Shown here: piece after piece, positions 7,030 through 14,481 of the stretch | How the letters are laid out: every line of letters begins with the position of its first letter | Position numbering within the stretch: position 1 is the first letter of the stretch | Assembly: GCF_022496765.1 (NCBI RefSeq) | Contig: NZ_VANV01000034.1 | Location: 1-43,087, forward strand | Length of the DNA stretch: 43,087 bases | DNA from: Acidaminobacter sp. JC074 | GTDB lineage: Bacteria; Bacillota; Clostridia; Peptostreptococcales; Acidaminobacteraceae | Direction: 5' to 3' | The notes under the pieces: model-generated | Seen by the model: only the letters and a program-made list of their open reading frames with translations | What the model was told of the DNA's origin: nothing | Databases searched by the model: none | Position numbers and translations under genes: made by a program

Positions 7030-8436
7030 TGCCTGATTCAAACATGCATTAACACCATTTATAACACCTCTACTTGTGTAAGTACATCCAGCGATAGTAT
7101 CAACATCTGTACCGTTGGTATCTAGAATGCTTTTTATTACTTTTGGAGTTGCAAAGTTATAATAAGACCTGGATTCATTATGTTCTAGTATTTCGACTGA
7201 TTGAATAACATCGTCCTTTATAACAATTTGTACAACCATACCAGGTTGGTAAGCATTGACCCTAGCCTTGTAAGTGCCGTCATTATAAAGACCGGCAGAC
7301 GCTTTTTCGGCTTCTTCTTGTGCCTTGCGGTCTGCTTCTTCTTTAGCAAGCCTATCGGCTTCTTCTTGTGCTTTACGATCAGCCTCTTCTTTAGCGATTC
7401 TTGCTTCTTCAGCTTTCTTCTCGGCTTCAATCCTCAGAGCTTCTTGATGAGCTAAAAGGGCAGCCGCATTCTTTTCGGATAGTAAGTTCGCATCTATGAA
7501 ATCTACTGGGTTAGAGTAGTAGTCCTCTGTAGAAGATTCTTTTAAGACGATCTCTTCTTCTGTAACATCCTCTTCGATGACTGTTTGACTTATCTCCTCA
7601 GCAGGTGGTGGCAGTTCAAAGTCATCTGCAATCACAGGCATTTCTTGAACCTGATAGAAGGAAATAAGAAGGCCCATAACACCGATGCTGAGCATGGCGC
7701 CGATTGGTGAGAATTTTTTGTTTATAGCTCCTTCTTTAGGACATACATCAATACATTTACTGCAAGAAAGACAGTTGACGTCTTTTACAGTCTCTGATTT
7801 TGTGATTTCAATTTGAACAGGACATACCTTATCACACATATTACAGTGGATGCACTTGTCTTCATGCCTGGTGACTCTTAAAGTTCTAATGGAAGCAATC
7901 AGATTTAAACTTGCACCATATGGACATAAGTAATTACAAAATGGTCTTTCTAGTATGAGACTCATCAGCGTTATTAAGATTAAATAACTACCGCCTATAA
8001 GGGTGATACCTCCAAAAAAGAGTCTGATAAAACCATGGTAGGCATCTAGATTGATATAAGCCATGACATTATCTGTGAGTATGGTAAAAACAAATCCTAT
8101 CAAAACTAGGTATTTAACTGAAGACAGCTTTTGATGAAGTTTTAAAGCCATTTTCTTGTTGATACCTATTTTTCTTCCGAGAAAATGCATAAATCTCTGA
8201 AAGCTTCCGAAAGGGCAAAGATAACCACAGAAAATAGGACCATGTAACAGAGTGATGGCTATGCCTATAAAACCAACATAGAGAGGCAGTCTTGAAAAAT
8301 GCTCTCTATATAGTATGTTAGGTCCGAATAAATTATGAATGACAGAAAAATCAAAGAGTCCGGGATTAAGCCTTATCAATAAAACACTACCAATCATAAT
8401 AATAAAAGCGAGTGCTGCTATAATTCTATTTTTCAT
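7021..8436 (-). CDS. NapH/NosR-like ferredoxin fused to extracytoplasmic FMN-binding domain
   Basis: A 471-residue membrane electron-transfer protein. Residues 5-160 hold about four membrane segments with two CxxxCP motifs (C70/C74, C167/C171), as in NapH/NosR. Residues 195-232 carry two cytoplasmic 4Fe-4S motifs (CIHCNMCDKVCP, CLSCSKCIDVCP). A further membrane segment (~245-261) leads to an acidic linker, a charged coiled coil (~320-380) and an RnfG-type FMN_bind domain (~383-470). T452 sits in AGCTYTS, corresponding to the SGAT[ST] flavinylation motif. I start at the ATG overlapping the end of the methyltransferase; an upstream TTG is less likely. It is the last gene of the Crp/Fnr-methyltransferase operon. 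Electrons probably pass from cytoplasmic clusters to an outside flavin. No ApbE gene is in view. Confidence 0.85.
   Translation of the reverse strand: MKNRIIAALAFIIMIGSVLLIRLNPGLFDFSVIHNLFGPNILYREHFSRLPLYVGFIGIAITLLHGPIFCGYLCPFGSFQRFMHFLGRKIGINKKMALKLHQKLSSVKYLVLIGFVFTILTDNVMAYINLDAYHGFIRLFFGGITLIGGSYLILITLMSLILERPFCNYLCPYGASLNLIASIRTLRVTRHEDKCIHCNMCDKVCPVQIEITKSETVKDVNCLSCSKCIDVCPKEGAINKKFSPIGAMLSIGVMGLLISFYQVQEMPVIADDFELPPPAEEISQTVIEEDVTEEEIVLKESSTEDYYSNPVDFIDANLLSEKNAAALLAHQEALRIEAEKKAEEARIAKEEADRKAQEEADRLAKEEADRKAQEEAEKASAGLYNDGTYKARVNAYQPGMVVQIVIKDDVIQSVEILEHNESRSYYNFATPKVIKSILDTNGTDVDTIAGCTYTSRGVINGVNACLNQAKK
7307..7402 (-). repeat. 48-bp tandem repeat encoding a 16-residue coiled-coil unit
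   Basis: Two adjacent 48-bp units beginning TCGGCTTCTTCTTGTG (7307 and 7355) encode the periodic EEADRKAQ / EEADRLAK segments of the linker in the FMN-binding protein. Copy number may vary between strains. Confidence 0.7.
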
Positions 8437-8438
8437 AT

Positions 8439-9140
8439 TTACTTCCCACAAGAAAATAATAAAGGAACTGACTGACTTGTAAGTGGCTGACCTTTAAGGT
8501 TGCCGTAAAAGCTGATTTGATTAAAACCAATGTCCTGAAGCATGTCTTCAATTTCCTTTTTTCTAAGTGTCAGAAGAGGAATTGAATTTTCTATGACTGT
8601 GCCATCAGATTTAATGGTCAGTTTTGTCTTAAAATCCACAGTCTTATCGTGTATTATATAATCTCTAACAAATTGAATATGGTCATTGTCGATGGTTGCT
8701 AAATGGTTGATATTTCCTTCGATGATTCTATCATAGTTGATGATTTGAACCACAAAGCTACCGCCTGGTTTAAGTGTTTTATAGACACTCTTAAAGAAGT
8801 CTGTCACCATTTGTCTATTAGACAAGTGAACTAAGGTGTTACCAAAACAAACAATCTTATCAAAATTTTTATGAAGACTTTCTATTTCTAACATGTTCAT
8901 TTCTCTAATGTCCATATGAGGGTACTTTCTTTTAGCGACTTCTAGAAGACCGGTATCTAGATCGATTCCCATAACCTTATCGGATTTTCTTTTAAGCAGG
9001 TCTGTTAAGTTTCCAGTAGCACAGCCGATCTCTAAAATATCATCATCAGCTTTTATTTCAGAAATGCTGTTGATGAAGTTAAGTTGCATTTGGTTTTGTG
9101 GAAAGATATAATCATACACATTTGCAATAGTCTTATACAT
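8439..9140 (-). CDS. Class I SAM-dependent methyltransferase
   Basis: A 233-residue cytoplasmic methyltransferase. ILEIGCATGNLTDLL (~residues 37-51) is motif I of the Rossmann-fold family, and VMGIDLD supplies the acidic ribose-binding residue. The late LKPGGSFVVQ is the usual post-motif. A clear AGGAGG site precedes the ATG. It is the middle gene of a three-gene operon: 9 bases separate it from the Crp/Fnr gene, and its stop overlaps the leader of the FMN-binding protein. The substrate is unknown; a small molecule is more likely than nucleic acid. Confidence 0.88.
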   Translation of the reverse strand: MYKTIANVYDYIFPQNQMQLNFINSISEIKADDDILEIGCATGNLTDLLKRKSDKVMGIDLDTGLLEVAKRKYPHMDIREMNMLEIESLHKNFDKIVCFGNTLVHLSNRQMVTDFFKSVYKTLKPGGSFVVQIINYDRIIEGNINHLATIDNDHIQFVRDYIIHDKTVDFKTKLTIKSDGTVIENSIPLLTLRKKEIEDMLQDIGFNQISFYGNLKGQPLTSQSVPLLFSCGK

Positions 9141-9149
9141 TGTAACCTC

Positions 9150-9830
9150 CTAGAATAACTCATCTGCCAAGGCGTCAAAATCCAATATTTTAACTGTAGA
9201 TTTCTCATAGTCTATAAGACCATCATGTTTCATTTTAGATAATTCTCTTGATAGAGAGGGTCTTCTTGTACAGATATGAAGGGCCATTTTTTCTTTTGAA
9301 AAGGGCAGTTTAACTGTCAGGCTGTCTTGTTCTTTGGATAACTTAATTAGAACATGAGCAATCTTTCCCCTGATGGTACTTAAAGACAATAATTTAAACT
9401 TATCATTTAAAAACAATAATTTTCTAGAAAGGATGTTTAAGTAGTTTTCTAGAAAAATAGGGTGGGTTTCCATGGTTTCAATGAGTGTTTTCTTGTCTAT
9501 TAAAAGGACTTGAGTAGCAGTAACACCAGTTATTGAAACCGGGTAGTCGTCTTTTGGTGAGAACAAAACAGCTTCACCAAATATATCGCCCGGTCCCATT
9601 GTAATTAAGTTGGAAACATCACCTGATATAAAATAAGTCGACAACTCCACCTTACCTTCTAAAATGATGCCTAGACTCTCACAGTGATCACCTTCATCAA
9701 AGAGGGTTTCACCTTTTTTAAACTGATTGATTTTATTGTTAAGTGTTGTGCATATATTTTCTGTTTCGTCCATGGTCATGTTCTGAAAGAGATGACTTTT
9801 ATGAACGATTTCTAAATATTTTTTCTTCAT
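9150..9830 (-). CDS. Crp/Fnr-family transcriptional regulator
   Basis: A 226-residue regulator. Residues ~15-125 form a cyclic-nucleotide-binding-like beta-roll (GETLFDEGDHCESLGIILEG, then a PGDIFGE loop). Residues ~150-220 form the winged helix with the recognition-helix segment TRRPSLSREL. There is no N-terminal cysteine cluster of the FNR type, so it may bind heme or another ligand, as HcpR-type regulators do. It heads the operon with the methyltransferase and the ferredoxin/FMN protein, and a good AAAGGAG precedes the ATG. A Crp/Fnr-like site is found before hcp 8 kb away, making this a candidate HcpR; that link is inference. Confidence 0.88.
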   Translation of the reverse strand: MKKKYLEIVHKSHLFQNMTMDETENICTTLNNKINQFKKGETLFDEGDHCESLGIILEGKVELSTYFISGDVSNLITMGPGDIFGEAVLFSPKDDYPVSITGVTATQVLLIDKKTLIETMETHPIFLENYLNILSRKLLFLNDKFKLLSLSTIRGKIAHVLIKLSKEQDSLTVKLPFSKEKMALHICTRRPSLSRELSKMKHDGLIDYEKSTVKILDFDALADELF

Positions 9831-10161
9831 CTATTGGCTCCTTTATTTAAGTTTAAACTATCTAAAAGGATTTTGATAGTCTTCAAGTGTATTCCTTGAT
9901 CTAGGTATCTACTAGACTTGTTTAGTATACTATGTATGAACACGTTAGTAAACAATTCTAGGATGATAGGGCATTTGAACTTGTAAAAGACTCTCCTATT
10001 ATATAAAAATACCCAGAAAGAGCTTCTCTTAACGAGTAGATATCATTGTTATAAAGATGTTAGGCGGAATTTGCTATTTTTATGGCGCGGTATGTCATAT
10101 TTGTGAAATGGGATTAATAGTATACTTGACTCAACTTAAAGATAAGAAAGGAAAAAATACT
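9831..10161. other. Intergenic region between divergent genes
   Basis: 331 bases between the Crp/Fnr gene (minus) and the first SDR (plus). It contains a hairpin ACTATC/AAAA...TTTT/GATAGT (9857-9880) in the minus-strand leader and a TCAAG-N7-CTTGA dyad (9883-9899) that might be an autoregulatory site. A TATACT (around 10119) precedes the SDR start, but no convincing -35 is seen. No short gene is supported. Confidence 0.4.
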
Positions 10162-10992
10162 ATGAAAAAAACAATTGTAATTACTGGTGCATCTACAGGC
10201 ATTGGTCGTGCGACAGCATTATATTTTGCAGAAAATGATTGGCAAGTCGCTGCAACCATGAGAAGTCCTGACAAGGAGACGGAACTTCAAAAGATTGAAA
10301 ACATCAATGTTTATCAGTTAGATGTAACCAATCAAACATCTATTGATAAGGCTTATGAGTCTATTAGTTCAGACTTTGAAAAAATAGATGCACTTTTAAA
10401 CAACGCAGGCTATGCCTTATATGGTCCCTTTGAAATCTCTACACCTGAGCAAATTAGAAAAGAGTTTGATGTCAACGTATTTGGTTTAATGGATGTGACG
10501 AGAACCTTCCTACCTAAGTTTAGAGAGCAAAAAGAAGGCCTTATTATGAACATCTCATCTATGGGGGGGAAGATCACATTCCCACTCATTTCAACATACC
10601 ATTCTACTAAGTTTGCAGTAGAAGGCTTTACGGAAGTACTTGCCTATGAACTAGAAGGATTAGGCATTAAGGCTAAACTTATCGAACCTGGTAACATTGC
10701 CACTGACTTTGGTGGCAGGTCGATGAAGTTTGCTGCATCTGATGTAGTAACAGATTATAATCCATATGTTGAGAACATGATGGCTATGATGCAAGCTGCT
10801 GGTCCTGATATGTACAGTCAACCTGAAGTGGTGGCAGAAGTCATCTTTAAGGCTGCGACAGATGGTACTGACCAGATCAGATACATTGCAGGTGAGGATG
10901 CCAAACAACTGATTTCTATGAGACAGGAAAATGGTGATGAAGCATATGTAAAGCATATGAAATCACAGTATGCCATCAAGGACAATGGCTAA
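10162..10992 (+). CDS. Classical SDR oxidoreductase
   Basis: A 276-residue NAD(P)-dependent short-chain dehydrogenase. GASTGIG (~residues 8-14) binds the dinucleotide, NNAG follows, and the serine plus YHSTK supply the catalytic triad. The ATG at 10162 is used because GAAAGG precedes it and the protein then begins exactly at the beta-strand of the Rossmann fold; an in-frame extension reaching back to 10057 has no ribosome binding site. It is the first gene of a redox-enzyme locus running to 16272 and is closed by its own hairpin terminator. The substrate is unknown; close relatives act on alcohols, steroids or acyl carriers. Confidence 0.88.
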   Translation: MKKTIVITGASTGIGRATALYFAENDWQVAATMRSPDKETELQKIENINVYQLDVTNQTSIDKAYESISSDFEKIDALLNNAGYALYGPFEISTPEQIRKEFDVNVFGLMDVTRTFLPKFREQKEGLIMNISSMGGKITFPLISTYHSTKFAVEGFTEVLAYELEGLGIKAKLIEPGNIATDFGGRSMKFAASDVVTDYNPYVENMMAMMQAAGPDMYSQPEVVAEVIFKAATDGTDQIRYIAGEDAKQLISMRQENGDEAYVKHMKSQYAIKDNG

Positions 10993-11020
10993 TATTAAGC
11001 AAGTATATTATGCATAAGAG

Positions 11021-11052
11021 AACAGGAATAAGTAATTTATTTCTGTTTTTTT
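11021..11052 (+). terminator. Intrinsic terminator after the SDR gene
   Basis: Interrupted stem AACAG-AATAA / TTATT-CTGTT followed by seven or more T residues. Confidence 0.7.
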
Positions 11053-11085
11053 AGTATTTTTATACTGATTGGGTATAATATGATT

Positions 11086-11178
11086 ATGAAAGCTGGACAG
11101 CATATGAAACAGCTGAATTCAAATCTATATAAGAAAGGAGAGCTTGTTAAAGTGGATAATGATATTTTAGCAATGTGA
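11086..11178 (+). other. Possible 30-codon leader ORF before the MDR gene
   Basis: An ATG at 11086 (or 11080) opens a short frame that ends in ATGTGA at 11173-11178, overlapping the GTG at 11175 and ending 5 bases before the ATG at 11184 of the reductase gene. A -10-like TATAAT lies at 11074-11079, so translation from the first ATG would be nearly leaderless. An AAAGGAG inside it (11134-11140) is not at working distance from the reductase start. It may be a leader peptide or chance. Confidence 0.3.
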
Positions 11179-11183
11179 ATCGT

Positions 11184-12173
11184 ATGAAAGTTGTTAAATG
11201 GAATAGATATGGACCGCCCTCAGTACTTGAGATTGGAGAATCTGATCTACCCACTTATGGAGAAAATGAGTTTTTGGTTGAAGTTGAACTTTCTACAGTT
11301 ACAGCAGGCGATTGCGAACTTAGAGCTTTAAAATTTCCATTTCTCTTTAAATGGGCTTTAAGATTGTATTTGGGCTTTTTTAAACCTCGAAACAGAATTT
11401 TAGGTCAAGAGATGGTAGGAAGGGTCGTTGAAGTAGGCAATGAGGTTAGCAAGTACAAAGCAGGTGACAGACTTGTAGCAGCTTTAGGTATTAGTATGGG
11501 TGGTTATGGTGAGTATATTTCTATTAAAGAAAAGCCTGGCATGGGTTGCCACACATTAATTCCTGACTCCCTTTCTAGTGAAAAAGCAGTATGTTTACCA
11601 GTTGGAGGTCTAGAAGCCATGCACTTTATGGATAAGACCAGTATTAAAGAAGATTATAAAGTCTTAATCAATGGTGCTGGAGGTAGCATAGGTACTTTGG
11701 CAATCCAAATGGCTAAAAGAAAAGGTGCATATGTTACTGCTGTTGATAGCAGCGATAAGTTTGATATGTTAAAAAGTATAGGAGCCGATGAAGTCATTGA
11801 CTACAATGTAACGGACTTCTATAACTTAAGTGATAAGTATGATGTTATCTTTGACATCGTTGGTAAAGCACCCGTTGAAAAGGCCTTTGAATCTCTAGAA
11901 GCTTCAGGTTTGCTAATGGTTGGGAATCCTTCTGGCAAACATAAGAGATTTTCTAAAAGAGTCAAGGCAGATAGAAGAAAAGTCATTTGTACAACATCTC
12001 CCCAAAAGGAAGCTGATTTAATAGAGCTTGTCAGAATGCTTGATCAAGGGGAAATAGATGTTGTTATTGATAAAATCATGAGTATGGACGATATCGTAAA
12101 AGCCCATGAATACGTGGAAGATAGAAAGAAACAAGGCAATATATTGATCAGAATTAAGGATAAATCTGAGTAA
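11184..12173 (+). CDS. Zinc-free MDR oxidoreductase (quinone-oxidoreductase-like)
   Basis: A 329-residue medium-chain dehydrogenase/reductase. The N-terminal GroES-like domain includes GQEMVGRVVEVG, and the Rossmann fold carries the dinucleotide loop GAGGSIG. The structural-zinc four-cysteine lobe is absent, as in NADPH:quinone and enoyl reductases. The start is uncertain: ATG 11184 or in-frame GTG 11175, neither with a Shine-Dalgarno sequence at the usual spacing, which suggests coupling to the short upstream frame. It belongs to the redox locus with the SDRs. The substrate is unknown. Confidence 0.87.
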   Translation: MKVVKWNRYGPPSVLEIGESDLPTYGENEFLVEVELSTVTAGDCELRALKFPFLFKWALRLYLGFFKPRNRILGQEMVGRVVEVGNEVSKYKAGDRLVAALGISMGGYGEYISIKEKPGMGCHTLIPDSLSSEKAVCLPVGGLEAMHFMDKTSIKEDYKVLINGAGGSIGTLAIQMAKRKGAYVTAVDSSDKFDMLKSIGADEVIDYNVTDFYNLSDKYDVIFDIVGKAPVEKAFESLEASGLLMVGNPSGKHKRFSKRVKADRRKVICTTSPQKEADLIELVRMLDQGEIDVVIDKIMSMDDIVKAHEYVEDRKKQGNILIRIKDKSE

Positions 12174-12299
12174 TTAAAGAGCTTGTTTAGCAAGAATCTT
12201 CATATCGTGTCCAAGAATATCACAGGATTTGTTGCTTGATTTAATTATAATCATATTAGAAACAAGTAGTAGAGTCTAATCGGATTCAAGGAGGATAAT

Positions 12300-12695
12300 A
12301 TGATTAATTTTAATGGTAAACTACCAAAAACAACAAGTTACTGGGTAAAAGACAACTTATGCTTTATCAAACATACAAGTTTTCTAATCACCTTGGAAGA
12401 GAATAAGGCCATAAGTGAACTGATTGGCATGGCTATGAATGATTCATCTATAAAGGGGATCGTTATTAATAACCGTGAGGCAAAAGGTGCTTGGCCGCAA
12501 GATGTTTTAGAAGCAAGTGCTTCTGATAATGCTTCTTCTAAAATGGTGTACACTAAAAAAATTGCCACGCTGACAAATAGTAGCATAACGACTATGCAAA
12601 TGAACAGGCATGCTAGATTTGGTGGTGTAGAAAAGTATGCAAAAGCTTTTAACAGTGAGTTTAATGATGATGTTAAAAACTTTCTAAATAGTTAA
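12300..12695 (+). CDS. STAS/SpoIIAA-like protein, copy 1
   Basis: A 131-residue soluble protein of unknown function. It pairs with a paralogue at 13967-14368: both have LPKTTSYW near the N-terminus, an NREAKGAWP loop in the middle (~residues 59-67), a KK-ATLT strand and a C-terminal AFN-FND-VK-FL helix. The strand-helix order and the hydrophobic strand before the NREAKG loop resemble SpoIIAA-like (STAS-type) proteins, but that is a fold-level guess. GGAGG stands five bases before the ATG. It sits between the MDR gene and the AraC-type regulator and is followed by a terminator. No catalytic motif is visible. Confidence 0.8.
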   Translation: MINFNGKLPKTTSYWVKDNLCFIKHTSFLITLEENKAISELIGMAMNDSSIKGIVINNREAKGAWPQDVLEASASDNASSKMVYTKKIATLTNSSITTMQMNRHARFGGVEKYAKAFNSEFNDDVKNFLNS

Positions 12696-12713
12696 ACATA
12701 GATTCAAGACTAG

Positions 12714-12748
12714 AGACAAATTGTGATTTTTCATGATTTGTCTTTTTA
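12714..12748 (+). terminator. Intrinsic terminator after STAS-like copy 1
   Basis: AGACAAAT (12714-12721) pairs with ATTTGTCT (12736-12743), followed by TTTTTAT. Confidence 0.75.
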
Positions 12749-12757
12749 TAATTTGAT

Positions 12758-12791
12758 TTGGCACATAAAGCTAAAGTCTGGCACTAAATGC
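12758..12791 (+). promoter_or_regulatory. Direct-repeat pair, candidate AraC-type operator 1
   Basis: TTGGCACATAAAGC (12758-12771) and the diverged TCTGGCACTAAATGC (12777-12791). The TGGCAC cores are 20 bases apart, two helical turns, as expected for an AraC-family dimer. They lie 12 bases upstream of the -35 of the regulator's own promoter. The same motif occurs twice again after the regulator gene. Confidence 0.65.
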
Positions 12792-12802
12792 TATTTTAAA
12801 AG

Positions 12803-12831
12803 TTGAGCTTTAGGGGTAGAGTTATTATAAA
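12803..12831 (+). promoter_or_regulatory. Promoter of the AraC-type regulator gene
   Basis: TTGAGC (12803-12808), 17 bases, TATAAA (12826-12831), 28 bases before the start at 12859. The direct repeats lie immediately upstream. Confidence 0.6.
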
Positions 12832-12858
12832 GAAGATTGAAAATGAATGGAGATATAT

Positions 12859-13848
12859 ATGAAAAGAATGTACTGGATAGGTAAAGAATATAAAATGTAT
12901 TTAGAGTCTTATGGTATTTCATCTGAAAGAGTTTATAAGATTGCTGGATTGCCTCTTCATATGGAAAAGGAAGGCATCTATATTGATAGAGACCATTATA
13001 TTAGACTCATGAATGCCATTGAAGAGAGTATGGATGATGAATCGATGATCAGGTACAGTGATATTTCCCAGGTTTTCGCTTTTTCACCTCCCATATTTGC
13101 CGGCCTATGTGCCAGTAATGGTATGGAATGTTTTAAAAGAGTGGCAGAGTATAAGAAATTGATTGGACCTTTTGTTGTTTATGTTGTTGTGAATGATCAT
13201 GAGTTGACACTAGAATTTACCTTTGATGATGAAAATAAGACAAAGTTGCCGAGACTTGTTGCCCTTACAGAAAACATGTCTATGATCAATATGATACGTG
13301 CTGGCACTGGTATGGAGATTATACCTACAAAAATAGAGCTTGTTGATGAATGTCCAAAAAGGATAAGTGACTATTTTGGCATTGAGCCTGTTTTGTCTGA
13401 TGTCAATAGACTGCATTTTTCATTAAAAGATGTACATGAGCCTTTTATAACCAAAAACAATGTGATGTGGCACTACTTGGAGCCGGAACTTAAAAAGAGA
13501 ATTGAAGAACTAGAAACTGATGATACATTTGCGGCTAAAGTTAGAACCTTATTAATGGAGTTGATTCCTGCAGGAAATGGGACCATAGAAGTGGTTGCTA
13601 AAGATATGGCTTTATCTAAAAGAACCTTGCAAAGAAAGCTATCAGAAGAGAACACAACTTTTGTTAAACAAGTCAACCACACACGAGAGCTTATGGCCAA
13701 GAATTTTTTGATGAACAGTGTTTTATCTACTGATGAGGTTGCTTATTTACTAGGTTATAGTGACATGTACGTCTTCATGAGAGCCTTTAGACAATGGACT
13801 GGTTTAACGGTTAAACAGTTTAGAGTGAAGCATGGGGTAACTGGATGA
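12859..13848 (+). CDS. AraC-family regulator with arabinose-binding-like N-terminal domain
   Basis: A 329-residue transcription regulator. Residues ~1-190 match the PF12625-type sensor domain found in OruR/ArgR-like AraC proteins (opening YLESYGISSERVYKIAGLP). Residues ~235-325 are the double helix-turn-helix, with MALSKRTLQRKLSEE and the closing VAYLLGYSDMYVFMRAFRQWTG. The ATG at 12859 follows TGGAGA; an in-frame ATG 12 bases upstream lies inside that site. It stands between two paralogous STAS-like genes. Direct repeats before its promoter and before the second paralogue suggest it controls itself and that gene, probably in response to a small hydrophobic ligand. The ligand is inference. 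Confidence 0.92.
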   Translation: MKRMYWIGKEYKMYLESYGISSERVYKIAGLPLHMEKEGIYIDRDHYIRLMNAIEESMDDESMIRYSDISQVFAFSPPIFAGLCASNGMECFKRVAEYKKLIGPFVVYVVVNDHELTLEFTFDDENKTKLPRLVALTENMSMINMIRAGTGMEIIPTKIELVDECPKRISDYFGIEPVLSDVNRLHFSLKDVHEPFITKNNVMWHYLEPELKKRIEELETDDTFAAKVRTLLMELIPAGNGTIEVVAKDMALSKRTLQRKLSEENTTFVKQVNHTRELMAKNFLMNSVLSTDEVAYLLGYSDMYVFMRAFRQWTGLTVKQFRVKHGVTG

Positions 13849-13886
13849 TTGGCACATAAAGCAATTAGATTGGCACATAAAAGCAT
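13849..13886 (+). promoter_or_regulatory. Direct-repeat pair, candidate AraC-type operator 2
   Basis: TTGGCACATAAAGC (13849-13862) begins right after the regulator's stop codon, and TTGGCACATAAAAGC (13870-13884) follows. The TGGCAC cores are 21 bases apart. Identical 14-mers occur here and at 12758, while the coding DNA between them is unrelated. Confidence 0.7.
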
Positions 13887-13896
13887 GTGAATGACA

Positions 13897-13925
13897 TTTA
13901 GTCTCATGTATGATGTATGTATAGT
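13897..13925 (+). promoter_or_regulatory. Putative promoter of STAS-like copy 2
   Basis: TTTAGT (13897-13902), 17 bases, TATAGT (13920-13925). The second TGGCAC core lies 49 bases before this -10, against 47 at the regulator promoter, which supports a shared activation geometry. The -35 is poor, as expected for an activated promoter. Confidence 0.45.
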
Positions 13926-13966
13926 AAAGAACGTAAAGATGACACAGTCCTATGAGGAGGAATATG

Positions 13967-14368
13967 ATGAGTAATTTGTTTGATAAGAGTTTACCTAAGA
14001 CGACAAGCTATTGGAAAGAAGGAAACATATTTTTTATTAAGAACACAAGTTTTATAGTTAATATGGAAGAAGGAAAGGCAATGGCTGAACTCTTAATATT
14101 CGCTATGAAAGACAAAGAAACAGTATGTCTTCTAATTGATAATAGGGAAGCTAAAGGTGCTTGGCCTAAAAAAGTCAGTCAGATTTGGGAGAGTAATGAT
14201 GCTTATATAAGTTCACTGCAGAGTAAAAAAATGGCAACACTAACCAGCAGTACAGTTACAATGATGCAAACCAATAGATTATCAAGACTACATGGTATGG
14301 AGACTTTTTCAAAAGCTTTTAACACAGATTTTAATGATGAAGTAAAAGAGTTTTTACTAGGTAAGTAA
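13967..14368 (+). CDS. STAS/SpoIIAA-like protein, copy 2
   Basis: A 133-residue paralogue of the protein at 12300-12695, sharing LPKTTSYW, the NREAKGAWP loop, the MATLTSSTVT strand and the AFNTDFNDEVKEFL tail. Overall similarity is moderate, so the duplication is not recent. The ATG at 13967 fits GGAGG spacing of six bases; the adjacent ATG at 13964 is possible, and an ATG at 13952 lies in the ribosome binding site. It is the first gene downstream of the AraC regulator and of operator 2, and it is followed by an SDR and an EFR1 ferredoxin. Function unknown; a small-molecule or protein-binding STAS role is a guess. Confidence 0.8.
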   Translation: MSNLFDKSLPKTTSYWKEGNIFFIKNTSFIVNMEEGKAMAELLIFAMKDKETVCLLIDNREAKGAWPKKVSQIWESNDAYISSLQSKKMATLTSSTVTMMQTNRLSRLHGMETFSKAFNTDFNDEVKEFLLGK

Positions 14369-14481
14369 AGCCTTGTTGAAAGTTGACGGACATTTATAAC
14401 TTTGTAATGTTAAAATTTTCATATATTAGAAAAAATAGTTACATTGATTTGCTTATTTTCATAAGATAATGAGGAGGAATA

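Noticed and set aside
7201..7455. Plus-strand frame opposite the coiled-coil linker
   Set aside because: Its Phe/Leu-rich product is the complement of the repetitive acidic/basic linker codons, with no start signal. It is a shadow.
10112..10150. MerR-type spacer promoter near TTGACTCAACTTAAAG
   Set aside because: The sequence looked like a MerR-family dyad at first, but it is not palindromic and no MerR regulator is in the window.
10057..10161. N-terminal extension of the first SDR
   Set aside because: The Rossmann fold begins right at the ATG at 10162, which has its own GAAAGG. The upstream frame is cysteine/aromatic-rich chance sequence.
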